From assembly GCF_003403095.1 (NCBI RefSeq), contig NZ_CP031555.1, forward strand, positions 1,716,001-1,780,000: DNA of 64,000 nucleotides. The letters run 5' to 3'. The notes under the pieces were generated by a model that worked only from the letters and a program-made list of their open reading frames with translations, was not told the origin of the DNA and did no database searches. The DNA is from Thalassospira indica (GTDB lineage Bacteria > Pseudomonadota > Alphaproteobacteria > Rhodospirillales > Thalassospiraceae). Positions 8,931 to 16,700 of the stretch are shown here, one piece after another (positions within the stretch are counted from its first letter, which is position 1; each line of letters opens with the position of its first letter). The translations under genes and the position numbers were made by a program.

Positions 8931-9893
8931 ATGCATCAAATTGTTCATAAGGCAAGGCGTCTGTTATTCGGTGTTTCAGTTATTTTGCTCTTCGCTTCTG
9001 TCTTCTATCTAACATATGAAGAAGGGCTTGTGAGGAACTGGATAGCTCTGTTGATTCTGGATGGTGGAAAGGTTGGTGATTTAAGCGAACTTCCCGACCA
9101 GGGCGGAGCTTACTACTTGATATTGGCGTGGGAGTTTGTTGCTGCGCTTATCCTTTTTGGCTTATGTGTTTCCCTGCTTAACCTTTTGTTGCCTAGCCGA
9201 AGTGGGGCTGCTGGTTCTGATGATCAGCAGGCTAGTCGTGTGAGATACTCGGAGCCGATTGCACTCGTTACAGCAGCAGCGCTTGGAGCTTGGGCTACTT
9301 TTATAATCGCAAAGGATGATCGAGCGCTTGTTGGTCAAATCGAGGCTCAAAGGCTTGAGTTGGAAACGGAAAGAGTGCGGCTAGAGCGTCAAAAGGTTCA
9401 GCTCGAGCAGGATAGGTTGCAGCTCGAAGAAGAGCGCATCATTACGTTGGGTGAAGTCGAAAAAGAGCGTAGTCAAGCGAGCGTAAAGGTCGCTGAAATT
9501 GAAAATATTCGTTTAGAAAAACAGCTGAAGTTCGATGCAGAGCACAACAAGCATTTAATAGAGCAGGGTACGTTCAATCGTGTTGTCTCATTATGGTCTT
9601 CGTGCGTCCATGCAACAGCGCTTCAGACTCAGCCAGTTGGAACCGGTGGTTCCGGCCAATATACTGGGAGTATGAAGCAAGGTGAGGACACTATCGAATG
9701 CTTAGCTGACCTTGATGAGGTTATGAGAAGCACGATGTATGCTGGTGTGTTAACAGATAAAAACTTACAAACAATGTTAGAATTACGCGAGAAATTGATA
9801 GAAATAAATAAAAAGGCGATCTCTGGTGAGGAATACGATGTGGAATCCGCTCTGGACTTCAATAAGTTTTTCTTGGGTAGGCAGCAAGATTGA
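8931..9893 (+). CDS. Accessory membrane protein with long charged coiled coil
   Basis: 320-residue protein of no family I recognise. The ATG at 8931 is preceded by AGGTGAAGAG; a GTG three codons earlier is less likely. Three hydrophobic segments lie at about residues 12-28, 62-90 and 107-124. Then comes a coiled coil rich in E, R, Q and L (about residues 130-210, for example EAQRLELETERVRLERQKV), then a soluble C-terminal domain of about 110 residues with two cysteines. Base and codon use are clearly more AT-rich than in the flanking sox and argE genes, which suggests acquired DNA. A membrane-tethered sensor or defence-type protein is conceivable, but nothing in the sequence decides this. Confidence 0.8.
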   Translation: MHQIVHKARRLLFGVSVILLFASVFYLTYEEGLVRNWIALLILDGGKVGDLSELPDQGGAYYLILAWEFVAALILFGLCVSLLNLLLPSRSGAAGSDDQQASRVRYSEPIALVTAAALGAWATFIIAKDDRALVGQIEAQRLELETERVRLERQKVQLEQDRLQLEEERIITLGEVEKERSQASVKVAEIENIRLEKQLKFDAEHNKHLIEQGTFNRVVSLWSSCVHATALQTQPVGTGGSGQYTGSMKQGEDTIECLADLDEVMRSTMYAGVLTDKNLQTMLELREKLIEINKKAISGEEYDVESALDFNKFFLGRQQD

Positions 9894-10198
9894 TTTTCTA
9901 TTGTTTTGTCAGGACCTACGCGCTGGGTGAAAGCACCTGAATCAGTAGTGGCATTGCGACGAAAAAGTTAACCCTATGTCCGGCTTGTGATGCCTGTGTC
10001 GCAACGTGAATAGTGCTTCCGGCGCGGGTTATGGTGGTGATAAAGGAACTCTTCGGTGTGAAAGCGCAAGCCGAATTATGGCGAGGCAGCTAGCCAATGT
10101 CGCCAATGCTCTACACCAATGCTCACACAGAGGAATTTTTGACAACCGTCTAGCAGAAGAGCAAGGGGCCTCAAATTGCAGCCCTTTGTCATTGGGGG
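9894..10198. other. Gene-free stretch between the accessory gene and argE
   Basis: About 305 bp. Reading frames here are short, mostly broken, and run into argE in antisense. It contains TCAGGACCTA at about 9917, matching the ends of the MITE-like element at 14.2 kb over 10 bp only; this could be a relic or chance. The last 40 bp hold the argE terminator. Otherwise I see nothing. Confidence 0.4.
10163..10187 (-). terminator. Probable terminator of the nadK-argE unit
   Basis: Imperfect hairpin with AAGGGGC (10163-10169) against GCCCTTT (10181-10187), placed 12 bp after the argE stop on the minus strand. The following U-run is poor (GCTCTTC). Confidence 0.4.
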
Positions 10199-11377
10199 TT
10201 ACCTCGTCAAAACACCCAGAAGCTTATCAAGGAACACTTCACAACGGCCCAACTGATCAAGTTCGATGAACTCGTCGGGCTTGTGGGCCTGTTCGATATT
10301 GCCCGGACCGCAGACGACCGTGGGGATATCGCCAAGGGCTGAAAACGCGCCGGCTTCTGTACCGAAGCTGACCTTGCCGGTGGTGTTGGCACCCGTGAGC
10401 GCCATAACCAGTTTGGTGACTTCCTCGTCATCGCCGGTCGCAAGGCCCGGCATATCGGAAATCACTTCAACCTCGATGCCGACATCGTCGTAAATCTCGC
10501 GCATTTCGGGTTCGAGGGTATTTTCGATGTAATCGTAAATCTTGGCTTTAAGCGCTTCGCGGTCATCATTGGGCAGATTGCGGAATTCAAAATCGACAAA
10601 GCAATTCTGCGGAATGATGTTGAGCTGTGTGCCACCCTTGATCACACCGGTATGGAAGGTGGTGTGGTTTGGCTCAAACTCGTCATCATGCGGGCCGTTT
10701 TCGCGGCATTCACGGCCAAGCTTACGCAGGAACACCACCAGTTCGGCGGCAAATTCAACCGCATTGACCCCTTCGCGCGGCAACGACGAGTGCCCCGAAC
10801 GACCGGTGAAATGTGCACGCGCCGAAAACTTGCCCTTGTGCTGGGTGATGACCTTCATCTCGGTCGGTTCGCCGACAATGCACATGGCCGGTTTGTGCGG
10901 CAGATTGTTGATCGCCTCAACCAAACTGGGGACACCCAGACAGCCGACTTCCTCGTCATAGGTGAAAGCCAGATGGATCGGCACCCGAAGGTTGGCGTTC
11001 TTAAAGGTTTCCGCCTTGGCCAGAAGGCAGGCCAGAAAACCCTTCATGTCGCACGATCCGCGGCCATAAAGCTTCTCGTCGCGGATATCAATCTCGTAGG
11101 GATCGGATGCCCAGTTCTGGCCTTCGGTCGGGACCACGTCACTGTGACCTGACAGGATCACACCGCCCGCAACGTTCGGGCCGATGGTGGCATAAAGGTT
11201 GGCCTTGGTATCCGTCGGGTCGCGCACAACCAGCGTGTCATAGCCCAAACCGTCAAGAAACGCCTTCACCTCGTCAATCAGTGCCAGATTGGGCGTCATG
11301 CTGACGGATTGATGGCGGATCAGTTTGCGGCACCATTCAATGGTATTTTCTGACGGGGCAAGTGCGGCGGTGGTCAT
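10199..11377 (-). CDS. argE: Acetylornithine deacetylase (M20 peptidase family)
   Basis: 392 residues; hydrolyses N-acetylornithine to ornithine in arginine synthesis. M20 metal-site motifs are visible: SGHSDVVP (about residues 76-83), [10 protein letters not shown] (about 109-118), [12 protein letters not shown] (about 142-153) and the late histidine in [14 protein letters not shown]. The start overlaps the end of nadK by 4 bp (ATGA), so the two are translated together. Related M20 amidases are a less likely alternative. Confidence 0.85.
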   Translation of the reverse strand: MTTAALAPSENTIEWCRKLIRHQSVSMTPNLALIDEVKAFLDGLGYDTLVVRDPTDTKANLYATIGPNVAGGVILSGHSDVVPTEGQNWASDPYEIDIRDEKLYGRGSCDMKGFLACLLAKAETFKNANLRVPIHLAFTYDEEVGCLGVPSLVEAINNLPHKPAMCIVGEPTEMKVITQHKGKFSARAHFTGRSGHSSLPREGVNAVEFAAELVVFLRKLGRECRENGPHDDEFEPNHTTFHTGVIKGGTQLNIIPQNCFVDFEFRNLPNDDREALKAKIYDYIENTLEPEMREIYDDVGIEVEVISDMPGLATGDDEEVTKLVMALTGANTTGKVSFGTEAGAFSALGDIPTVVCGPGNIEQAHKPDEFIELDQLGRCEVFLDKLLGVLTR

Positions 11378-12141
11378 TCGACGAATTGTTCCTTGAGGAT
11401 ACGTTCTTCAAGATTGTGTTCCGGATCAAACAGCAACTTGATTTTCATGCTGCGGTCTTCGCGGATTTTCACGCTCGAGACATCGCGAACCTCGGTATAG
11501 TCGGCAACGGCCGAAACCGGACGCTTTTCGGGGTTCTCGATCTGGAAAACGACTTCTGCGCCATGGGGCAAAAGCGCGCCACGCCAGCGACGCGGGCGAA
11601 ACGGACTGATCGGTGTGAGGGCTAACAACCCGCTTCCCATCGGCAGGATCGGACCATGTGCCGACAGGTTATACGCGGTACTTCCGGCCGGCGTACAAAC
11701 AAGCGCGCCATCACAAACAAGTTCGGCCAGGCGTTCGACGCCATCAACCTTGATGCGCAATTTGGCGGCCTGACGGGTTTCACGCAATAGCGAGACTTCG
11801 TTGATTGCCAGCGCACACAGGCTTTCTCCCGAAACGGTGTGGGCTTCCATCTGAAGCGGGTGCAGCTCCACGGTCTGGGCCTCTGCGATGCGGTCGGTCA
11901 AATTCATTTCGCGGAATTCATTCATCAGAAATCCGACCGTGCCCCGGTTCATGCCATAGATCGGCACCTTGCGGCCCATATAACGGTGCAGGGTTTCCAG
12001 CATGAACCCGTCGCCGCCAAGGGCTACGATCACGTCGGCCTTGTCGGGCGCAATGTGGCCGTATCTGTGTTTTAGCCGGTACATCGCATCCTGTGCGATT
12101 TTGGTTTCGGCTGCAACGAAGGCGATGGAATCAAGCTGCAT
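11374..12141 (-). CDS. nadK: NAD kinase
   Basis: 255 residues; phosphorylates NAD to NADP. The family's GGDGFML motif lies at about residues 41-47, followed by [13 protein letters not shown]; later come [11 protein letters not shown] and the [18 protein letters not shown] nucleotide-binding loop. I place the start at 12141 ([13 protein letters not shown]), the usual N-terminus of alphaproteobacterial enzymes, with GGATCG just upstream. The frame extends 23 codons further without a ribosome site. It overlaps argE. Confidence 0.93.
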   Translation of the reverse strand: MQLDSIAFVAAETKIAQDAMYRLKHRYGHIAPDKADVIVALGGDGFMLETLHRYMGRKVPIYGMNRGTVGFLMNEFREMNLTDRIAEAQTVELHPLQMEAHTVSGESLCALAINEVSLLRETRQAAKLRIKVDGVERLAELVCDGALVCTPAGSTAYNLSAHGPILPMGSGLLALTPISPFRPRRWRGALLPHGAEVVFQIENPEKRPVSAVADYTEVRDVSSVKIREDRSMKIKLLFDPEHNLEERILKEQFVE

Positions 12142-12355
12142 CTTCGATCCAACGGATGTTTGGGGCTCGCCCGAAAAGGGCATGGCCGAACAATAGAGTA
12201 CGCTTTGCACTGAATTGCAAGGGGCTGCGTGATGTTCGTCCCCATGCGGATGTTTTGACTAAACACCAGTATGATTGACGGCACGAAAAAAACAGTGGAA
12301 CCTGAAAGTTACGGGTTCCGATCTCCGGTTCAAATCAAAAAAACAGAACGGCGCG

Positions 12356-13090
12356 ATGTCAAAAGAACCATTCAGCTTCTCTGCCGCCCTTTCCCGCATT
12401 TCACGTCCTGATGAAGGTCATGATGATGATGTGCTGGAAGTCGGCGAAAGCATGGAACTTGATGGTTCGTCCGAAACAGCACTCGTCCCCAAACGGATCC
12501 GCAACCCGGATGCCACCCGTCAAAAGCTTCTGGGTGCCGCGTTTGGCGAAATCCGCCGCGCCGGGTTCGGCGGGGCGTCAATCAATAACATCCTCGAACA
12601 AAGCGGCTGTACGAAAGGTGCGCTTTATCACCACTTTTCCGGCAAGGCCAAGCTGATCAATGCCGTGATCGAGGAATGCTTGCCGGGCTATGTCGATGAA
12701 GTCTGGCTGGATGACCTTGAAGGGGCTGAAGACATATTGCCCGTTTTGATGGGGCAGGTGGATCGACTGGGCGGTGAAAATGCACCGAAAATGCTGGCAG
12801 GCGGATGCCCCCTGGCGCGTCTGGCATCCGGTGCCGGTGAACTTGATGAAAGCCTGCGCAAACGTATTGATGGTGTGTATCGCTATTGGCGGCGCGGACT
12901 TGCGTCCCACATCGGCAAGGCGCAGTTCAACAAAACAGTCCGTACCGATATCGAACCGTCTGCCGTGGCGGAATTCATCATTGCCGCCCTGCACGGGTTC
13001 CTGACCCGCCCGCCCGCCTTGCGCAATCTGGAAACCCAGGATTCATTTGCGCGCGAATTTGCCCGTTATCTGAACAATCTTCGCCCCTGA
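12356..13090 (+). CDS. TetR-family regulator with long N-terminal tail
   Basis: 244 residues from the ATG at 12356. The first 50 residues are an acidic, low-complexity tail uncommon in this family. The helix-turn-helix follows (residues about 55-100: ATRQKLLGAAFGEIRRAGFG, then INNILEQSGCTKGALYHHFSGK). The ligand domain includes GGCPLARLASGAGE with one cysteine. It precedes the rhodanese gene by 155 bp on the same strand, so it may control the sulfur module. That role is inferred from position alone. Confidence 0.88.
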   Translation: MSKEPFSFSAALSRISRPDEGHDDDVLEVGESMELDGSSETALVPKRIRNPDATRQKLLGAAFGEIRRAGFGGASINNILEQSGCTKGALYHHFSGKAKLINAVIEECLPGYVDEVWLDDLEGAEDILPVLMGQVDRLGGENAPKMLAGGCPLARLASGAGELDESLRKRIDGVYRYWRRGLASHIGKAQFNKTVRTDIEPSAVAEFIIAALHGFLTRPPALRNLETQDSFAREFARYLNNLRP

Positions 13091-13173
13091 AAGGCCTGAG
13101 TTCGGTGCGTTGTGGCGCGCATTGTCCCGTCCTTTGCTCAATTAAAACAAAAAAATAGTGTATTTATTGATCT

Positions 13174-13206
13174 ATTGACATTTATTTATGTTCAATTAGG
13201 TATAAT
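13174..13206 (+). promoter_or_regulatory. Promoter / operator region of the rhodanese gene
   Basis: A perfect -10 box, TATAAT (13201-13206), lies 39 bp before the ATG. TTGACA (13175-13180) is 20 bp upstream, too far for an ideal -35. It forms part of an interrupted palindrome, ATTGACAT-N6-ATGTTCAAT (13174-13196). A regulator site overlapping a weak -35 would suit repression or activation by the neighbouring TetR protein or a sulfur sensor. Confidence 0.45.
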
Positions 13207-13245
13207 GCACAAAATCATGATGAATTGATCATTGGAGACAGTCCC

Positions 13246-14169
13246 ATGCGTTCCCTTATCCTTTCTGCCGTTGCGGCGGTCACCTTTGCCTTTGTGGGCA
13301 GTGCTGCGCAGGCGGAACGTCTTACCGAAAAGCCGCTGGTTGATGCCAACTGGGTTGCGGACAATCTTGATAACCCGTCGATGGTTGTTGTTGATATCCG
13401 CTCGCTTACCAAGGACGGTAACCCTTATGAAGCTGGCCACATTCCGGGTGCCGTCTTTGCGCCCTATGGCAAGTTTGGCTGGCGGGCAAAGGTCAATGAT
13501 GTGGTTGGCATGCTGCCGCCGGTTGATGTGATTTCCAAACGCATCGGTGCGCTTGGCATCGATAATGACAAACAGGTTGTCGTCGTTCCTGCTGGCCAGA
13601 ACAGCTCCGACTTCGGTTCTGCCACCCGCGTTTACTGGACCTTCAAGGTGCTTGGTCATGACGCGGTCACCATCCTTGATGGCGGGCAGCGCGCCTGGCT
13701 TGCGGCAGGCAAGGACGTTTCGACCGATCCGGTGACGCCAGAGGTTGTTGCATTCAATGCCAATTTCCGCCCGGAACTTGTTGCGAGTGCCGATGATGTT
13801 GCCAAGGCACGGGCAGAGGGTGTTGCACTTGTTGATGCCCGTCCGGTGTCGCAGTTCAAGGGCGAAGCCAAAAGCGGTGTTGTTGCCCGTCCGGGCGCCA
13901 TTCCCGGTGCAAAAAACATTCCACAGTCAGAGTTCTATAGCGATCAGGACGGTGCCTTTGTCGCGGCGGATGTGATTGAAAACCTTGCTGCCAATGTCGG
14001 TGTTTCCAAGGATGCCAAGGAAATCACCTATTGCAATACCGGCCACTGGGCATCGGTTGCATGGTTTGGCCTGTCTGAAGTGATGGGCAACAAGAACACC
14101 GCCATGTATGATGGGTCCCTGACGGAATGGGCGGCAGATCCGAACCGTGAAATGGTCATCCCGGAATAA
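13246..14169 (+). CDS. Periplasmic thiosulfate sulfurtransferase (two rhodanese domains)
   Basis: 307 residues with a cleavable signal peptide (MRSLILSAVAAVTFAFVGSA, cut near AQA-ER). Two rhodanese domains follow. The first (about residues 30-150) has no cysteine and is probably structural. The second carries the single cysteine of the protein, Cys263, in YCNTGHWAS, the active-site loop that takes up a persulfide sulfur. GGAGACAG precedes the ATG at 13246. Family members move sulfur from thiosulfate to acceptors. Here it lies upstream of a thiosulfate permease and a cysteine-repeat protein, so periplasmic sulfur handling is the likely setting. Confidence 0.92.
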   Translation: MRSLILSAVAAVTFAFVGSAAQAERLTEKPLVDANWVADNLDNPSMVVVDIRSLTKDGNPYEAGHIPGAVFAPYGKFGWRAKVNDVVGMLPPVDVISKRIGALGIDNDKQVVVVPAGQNSSDFGSATRVYWTFKVLGHDAVTILDGGQRAWLAAGKDVSTDPVTPEVVAFNANFRPELVASADDVAKARAEGVALVDARPVSQFKGEAKSGVVARPGAIPGAKNIPQSEFYSDQDGAFVAADVIENLAANVGVSKDAKEITYCNTGHWASVAWFGLSEVMGNKNTAMYDGSLTEWAADPNREMVIPE

Positions 14170-14239
14170 CCGGATCGCCATACGGTTTCACCAAACCGCG
14201 AAATTTCTGGACGGAACCGCGCAGCCGGTTCCGTTTGTG

Positions 14240-14508
14240 TTAGGCTCAGGACCTATTAATTTGATTTGAATGGCAGAGGTTATATTTGTGAAATCCAAGG
14301 AAAAGCCCGCAGGTCGGGCTGGTATCCCGGACAAGGGATTTGACGCAGGAGTTTGCAAATATAACCTCTGTCCTTCGGATTAACCGTATTTGCACGGGCT
14401 ACTTTGTCGCAAAGCCTTGAAAGATGTAAATCTTCCTGCGGTTTTGCTCCGCGTATCCGCACAAATACGGTGAACCATTCATACCAAATTAACAGGTCCT
14501 GAGCCTAA
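14240..14508. mobile_element. MITE-like element with terminal inverted repeats and nested hairpins
   Basis: Imperfect 33-bp terminal inverted repeats, 14240-14272 and 14476-14508, differ at only three positions; they begin TTAGGCTCAGGACCT and end with its complement. The dinucleotide TA borders GGCTCAGGACCT at each end, compatible with a 2-bp target duplication. Two further perfect inverted repeats lie inside: CAGAGGTTATATTTG (14274-14288) with its complement (14356-14370), and ACCGTATTTG (14383-14392) with its complement (14462-14471). Each inner arm encloses a small hairpin (AGCCCG/CGGGCT at 14304-14320; AAGAT/ATCTT at 14421-14434). The whole can fold as a cloverleaf. No coding frame is seen. 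It separates the rhodanese and permease genes. Confidence 0.85.
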
Positions 14509-14538
14509 GCATCTGATTTCAGGTAATCGAGCCTCACC

Positions 14539-15750
14539 ATGTCTGAAACAACCCTGAATGCAAATCCGGCAACACCGGGTTTCACCTTTGACAAGGGACC
14601 GGCTGCCATCACCGCCGTCCTGTTTGTCCTTGTCGGGATCGCCATTTCACAGGCGGTCGACCTTAAACAGGCCGTGCTTTATGGCCTTGGCGGACTGCTG
14701 GGCATTGCGCTGTATCACGCATCCTTTGGTTTCACCGGCGGTTGGCGCCGCTTTTCGGTTGAGAAGCGCGGCCGTGCCTTGCGCGCGCAGCTTCTGATGA
14801 TCGGGGTTGCGGCGGCGGCCTTTATCCCGTTGCTGGCGCTTGGTAATCCGTTTGGCGGATCGGTCGTCGGTGCGGTTGCGCCTGTCGGCATGTCCGTCCT
14901 GATCGGGGCGTTTCTGTTTGGGCTTGGCATGCAGCTTGGTGGGGGCTGTGGTTCGGGCACGCTGTTCACGGTTGGCGGCGGCAGTGCGCGGATGCTGATC
15001 ACGCTCGTCTTCTTTATTATCGGGGCGGTGATCGGGACGGCGCATTTGCCGATGTGGCTTGAGCTGCCCTCCTTGCCGCCAATGAGCCTTGGCCGTGAAT
15101 ATGGCATTGGCGGTGGTCTTGCCGTGACGTTTGGTGGTCTGGCGCTGGTGGCGTTGCTGACCGTGTTCGTCGAAAAGCGTGCCCATGGCGGGTTGGAAGT
15201 TGTTTCAACCGCACCGCGCGAAGGTCTGGCGCGTTTCATCCGTGGCCCGTGGCCGATGATCTGGACCGGCTTGCTTTTGGCCGGGCTTAATGTTGCGACG
15301 CTTCTGATTGCGGGCCATCCGTGGTCGATCACTTTTGGCTTTGGTCTTTGGGGCGCAAAGATCGCGCAGGTGATGGGCATTCCGGTTGAAACCTGGGAAT
15401 TCTGGAACTGGGCTGGCCCGGCGCGTGCGCTTGGCAATTCGGTCCTGCAGGATAATACGTCTGTGATGAATTTCGGCATCGTGATCGGGGCAGCCTTTGC
15501 CGCCGCGCTTGCGGGCAAGTTCGCGCCGAAGGTTTCTGTTCCGCTTGCATCGCTTATCGCGGCCGCGATTGGCGGGCTTTTGATGGGCTATGGCGCGCGT
15601 CTGGCGTTTGGCTGCAATATCGGCGCATTCTTTAGCGGGATTGCGTCCGGCAGTGTGCATGGCTGGCTGTGGTTTGTGCTGGCCTTTGTCGGTAGCTGGA
15701 TCGGCATTGCGTTGCGTCCTGTCTTTGGAATGGATGGTTTCCGGAAATGA
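14539..15750 (+). CDS. YeeE/YedE (TsuA-type) thiosulfate transporter
   Basis: 403-residue inner-membrane protein with about 10 hydrophobic segments. It carries the two glycine-cysteine signatures of the family, GGGCGSGTLF (Cys137) and FGCNIGAFF (Cys359), which line the thiosulfate path in characterised TsuA. The full-length two-repeat architecture is present. The upstream rhodanese and the overlapping NPC-repeat gene (ATGA, 4 bp) give a sulfur-uptake context. The MITE-like element ends 30 bp before the start and may have replaced or altered the native leader. Confidence 0.92.
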   Translation: MSETTLNANPATPGFTFDKGPAAITAVLFVLVGIAISQAVDLKQAVLYGLGGLLGIALYHASFGFTGGWRRFSVEKRGRALRAQLLMIGVAAAAFIPLLALGNPFGGSVVGAVAPVGMSVLIGAFLFGLGMQLGGGCGSGTLFTVGGGSARMLITLVFFIIGAVIGTAHLPMWLELPSLPPMSLGREYGIGGGLAVTFGGLALVALLTVFVEKRAHGGLEVVSTAPREGLARFIRGPWPMIWTGLLLAGLNVATLLIAGHPWSITFGFGLWGAKIAQVMGIPVETWEFWNWAGPARALGNSVLQDNTSVMNFGIVIGAAFAAALAGKFAPKVSVPLASLIAAAIGGLLMGYGARLAFGCNIGAFFSGIASGSVHGWLWFVLAFVGSWIGIALRPVFGMDGFRK

Positions 15751-16376
15751 GCGAGAAAAACACACTCCTGTTTGGTGCGGTCTTCCTTGCGGCAACCGGT
15801 GCCGTTGCGCTGGATCACTACAGCCACACCGCAAATATCCCGGCAGTTGCCAATCCGGCCCCGGCCAAACTTCCGGCAGCGGGCAGCAATCCCTGTGCTG
15901 CCAATCCCTGTAGCGCAAGTCCATGTGGGGCGAACCCATGTGCTGCAAACCCGTGTGGCGCAGGATATAATCCGTGTGCGGCGAATCCCTGTGGCGCGAA
16001 TCCATGCGGTGCAGGGTATAACCCCTGTGCGGCAAGCCCGTGTTCGGCCAATCCGTGCGCAGCCTACAACCCGTGTGCGGCAGGAAACCCTTGCAGCCCT
16101 TCCAGTCCGTGCGGTGGCTTTAACCCCTGCGGTGTGCGGTCGGTTAACCCTTGCGCTGCTGCACCATGCAGCGCCAATCCCTGCGCTGCATTCAATCCGT
16201 GTAGCGCTTCGAACCCATGTGCGGCAGGAAATCCGTGTGCCGCTTATAACCCGTGTGCAGCCTCGCCCTGTGCCGCGTCTCCGTGCGCGCCAGCGGCAAG
16301 TAACCCATGTGCCGCCAGCAATCCGTGTGCTGCCTATAATCCGTGCGGGGCAGGGAACCCGTGTGCGGCGTATTGA
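15747..16376 (+). CDS. Cysteine-rich NPC-repeat protein with N-terminal membrane anchor
   Basis: 209 residues. Residues about 6-22 are hydrophobic (LLFGAVFLAATGAVAL), a signal peptide or anchor that would place the rest in the periplasm. From about residue 48 to the end the protein is one repeat array: I count 28 cysteines, all directly after proline, mostly as NPCAA, NPCGA or NPCSA, with SPC and APC variants and Y, F or G spacers. Charged residues are almost absent from the array. The start overlaps the permease stop by 4 bp, so expression is coupled. No family is recognised. Sulfane-sulfur or metal binding, or a disulfide-linked surface coat, are possibilities, none shown by sequence. Confidence 0.85.
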   Translation: MSEKNTLLFGAVFLAATGAVALDHYSHTANIPAVANPAPAKLPAAGSNPCAANPCSASPCGANPCAANPCGAGYNPCAANPCGANPCGAGYNPCAASPCSANPCAAYNPCAAGNPCSPSSPCGGFNPCGVRSVNPCAAAPCSANPCAAFNPCSASNPCAAGNPCAAYNPCAASPCAASPCAPAASNPCAASNPCAAYNPCGAGNPCAAY

Positions 16377-16406
16377 TGCCAGCAAAGGCAGTATGCATTT
16401 GAATTT

Positions 16407-16443
16407 ACAACGGCATGGCAGCGCAATTCTGCCATGCCGTTGT
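16407..16443 (+). terminator. Strong hairpin after the NPC-repeat gene
   Basis: Perfect 15-bp arms, ACAACGGCATGGCAG (16407-16421) and complement (16429-16443), with a 7-base loop, 30 bp after the stop. No U-run follows on the plus strand, so it may stabilise the mRNA 3' end rather than terminate alone. Confidence 0.65.
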
Positions 16444-16700
16444 GCGTAAAACGCGGGGCTGTCAAAAATAAGCTGTTTGACAAGGGGGTAAAACTCTGCG
16501 CATGGTGTGGCTGTTATTTGATCGCTCCAGAAGCGTAGAGGGGAATTAACGCCCCTACTGTCGAGTGGTTAACCCAAGAACGCATTGAAGTATCCAGCTA
16601 CGCGGGTGCTTCCAGAACTGCAAGGCGCAGACCTGATTACTAATTTTCACCGGGCGAAGTCCCAGCTGTCTGCAGCCTCCAATTTACGAGTTACCCTTAT
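16444..16700 (+). other. Long leader region of the DEAD-box helicase gene
   Basis: About 257 bp without a gene. TTGACA at about 16478 is a possible -35, but I see no good -10 at 17 bp. Several GC-rich inverted segments occur (for example AGGGG...CCCCT around 16540-16556). Cold-shock helicase genes often have long structured 5' leaders, and this region could be one. The adjacent CspA gene fits that idea. Confidence 0.4.

Noticed and set aside
10006..10269. 87-codon ORF overlapping the argE end
   Set aside because: Runs antisense into argE, lacks a ribosome site and has no recognisable sequence.
15890..16376. CRISPR array or DNA tandem repeat
   Set aside because: The repetition is at codon level with synonymous variation and irregular spacing; no constant direct repeat and unique spacers exist.
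15205..16385. Minus-strand frames over the permease end and NPC-repeat gene
   Set aside because: The repetitive DNA keeps several frames open. The plus frame is preferred because it starts in an ATGA overlap with the permease, has a signal-like N-terminus and gives a regular repeat.
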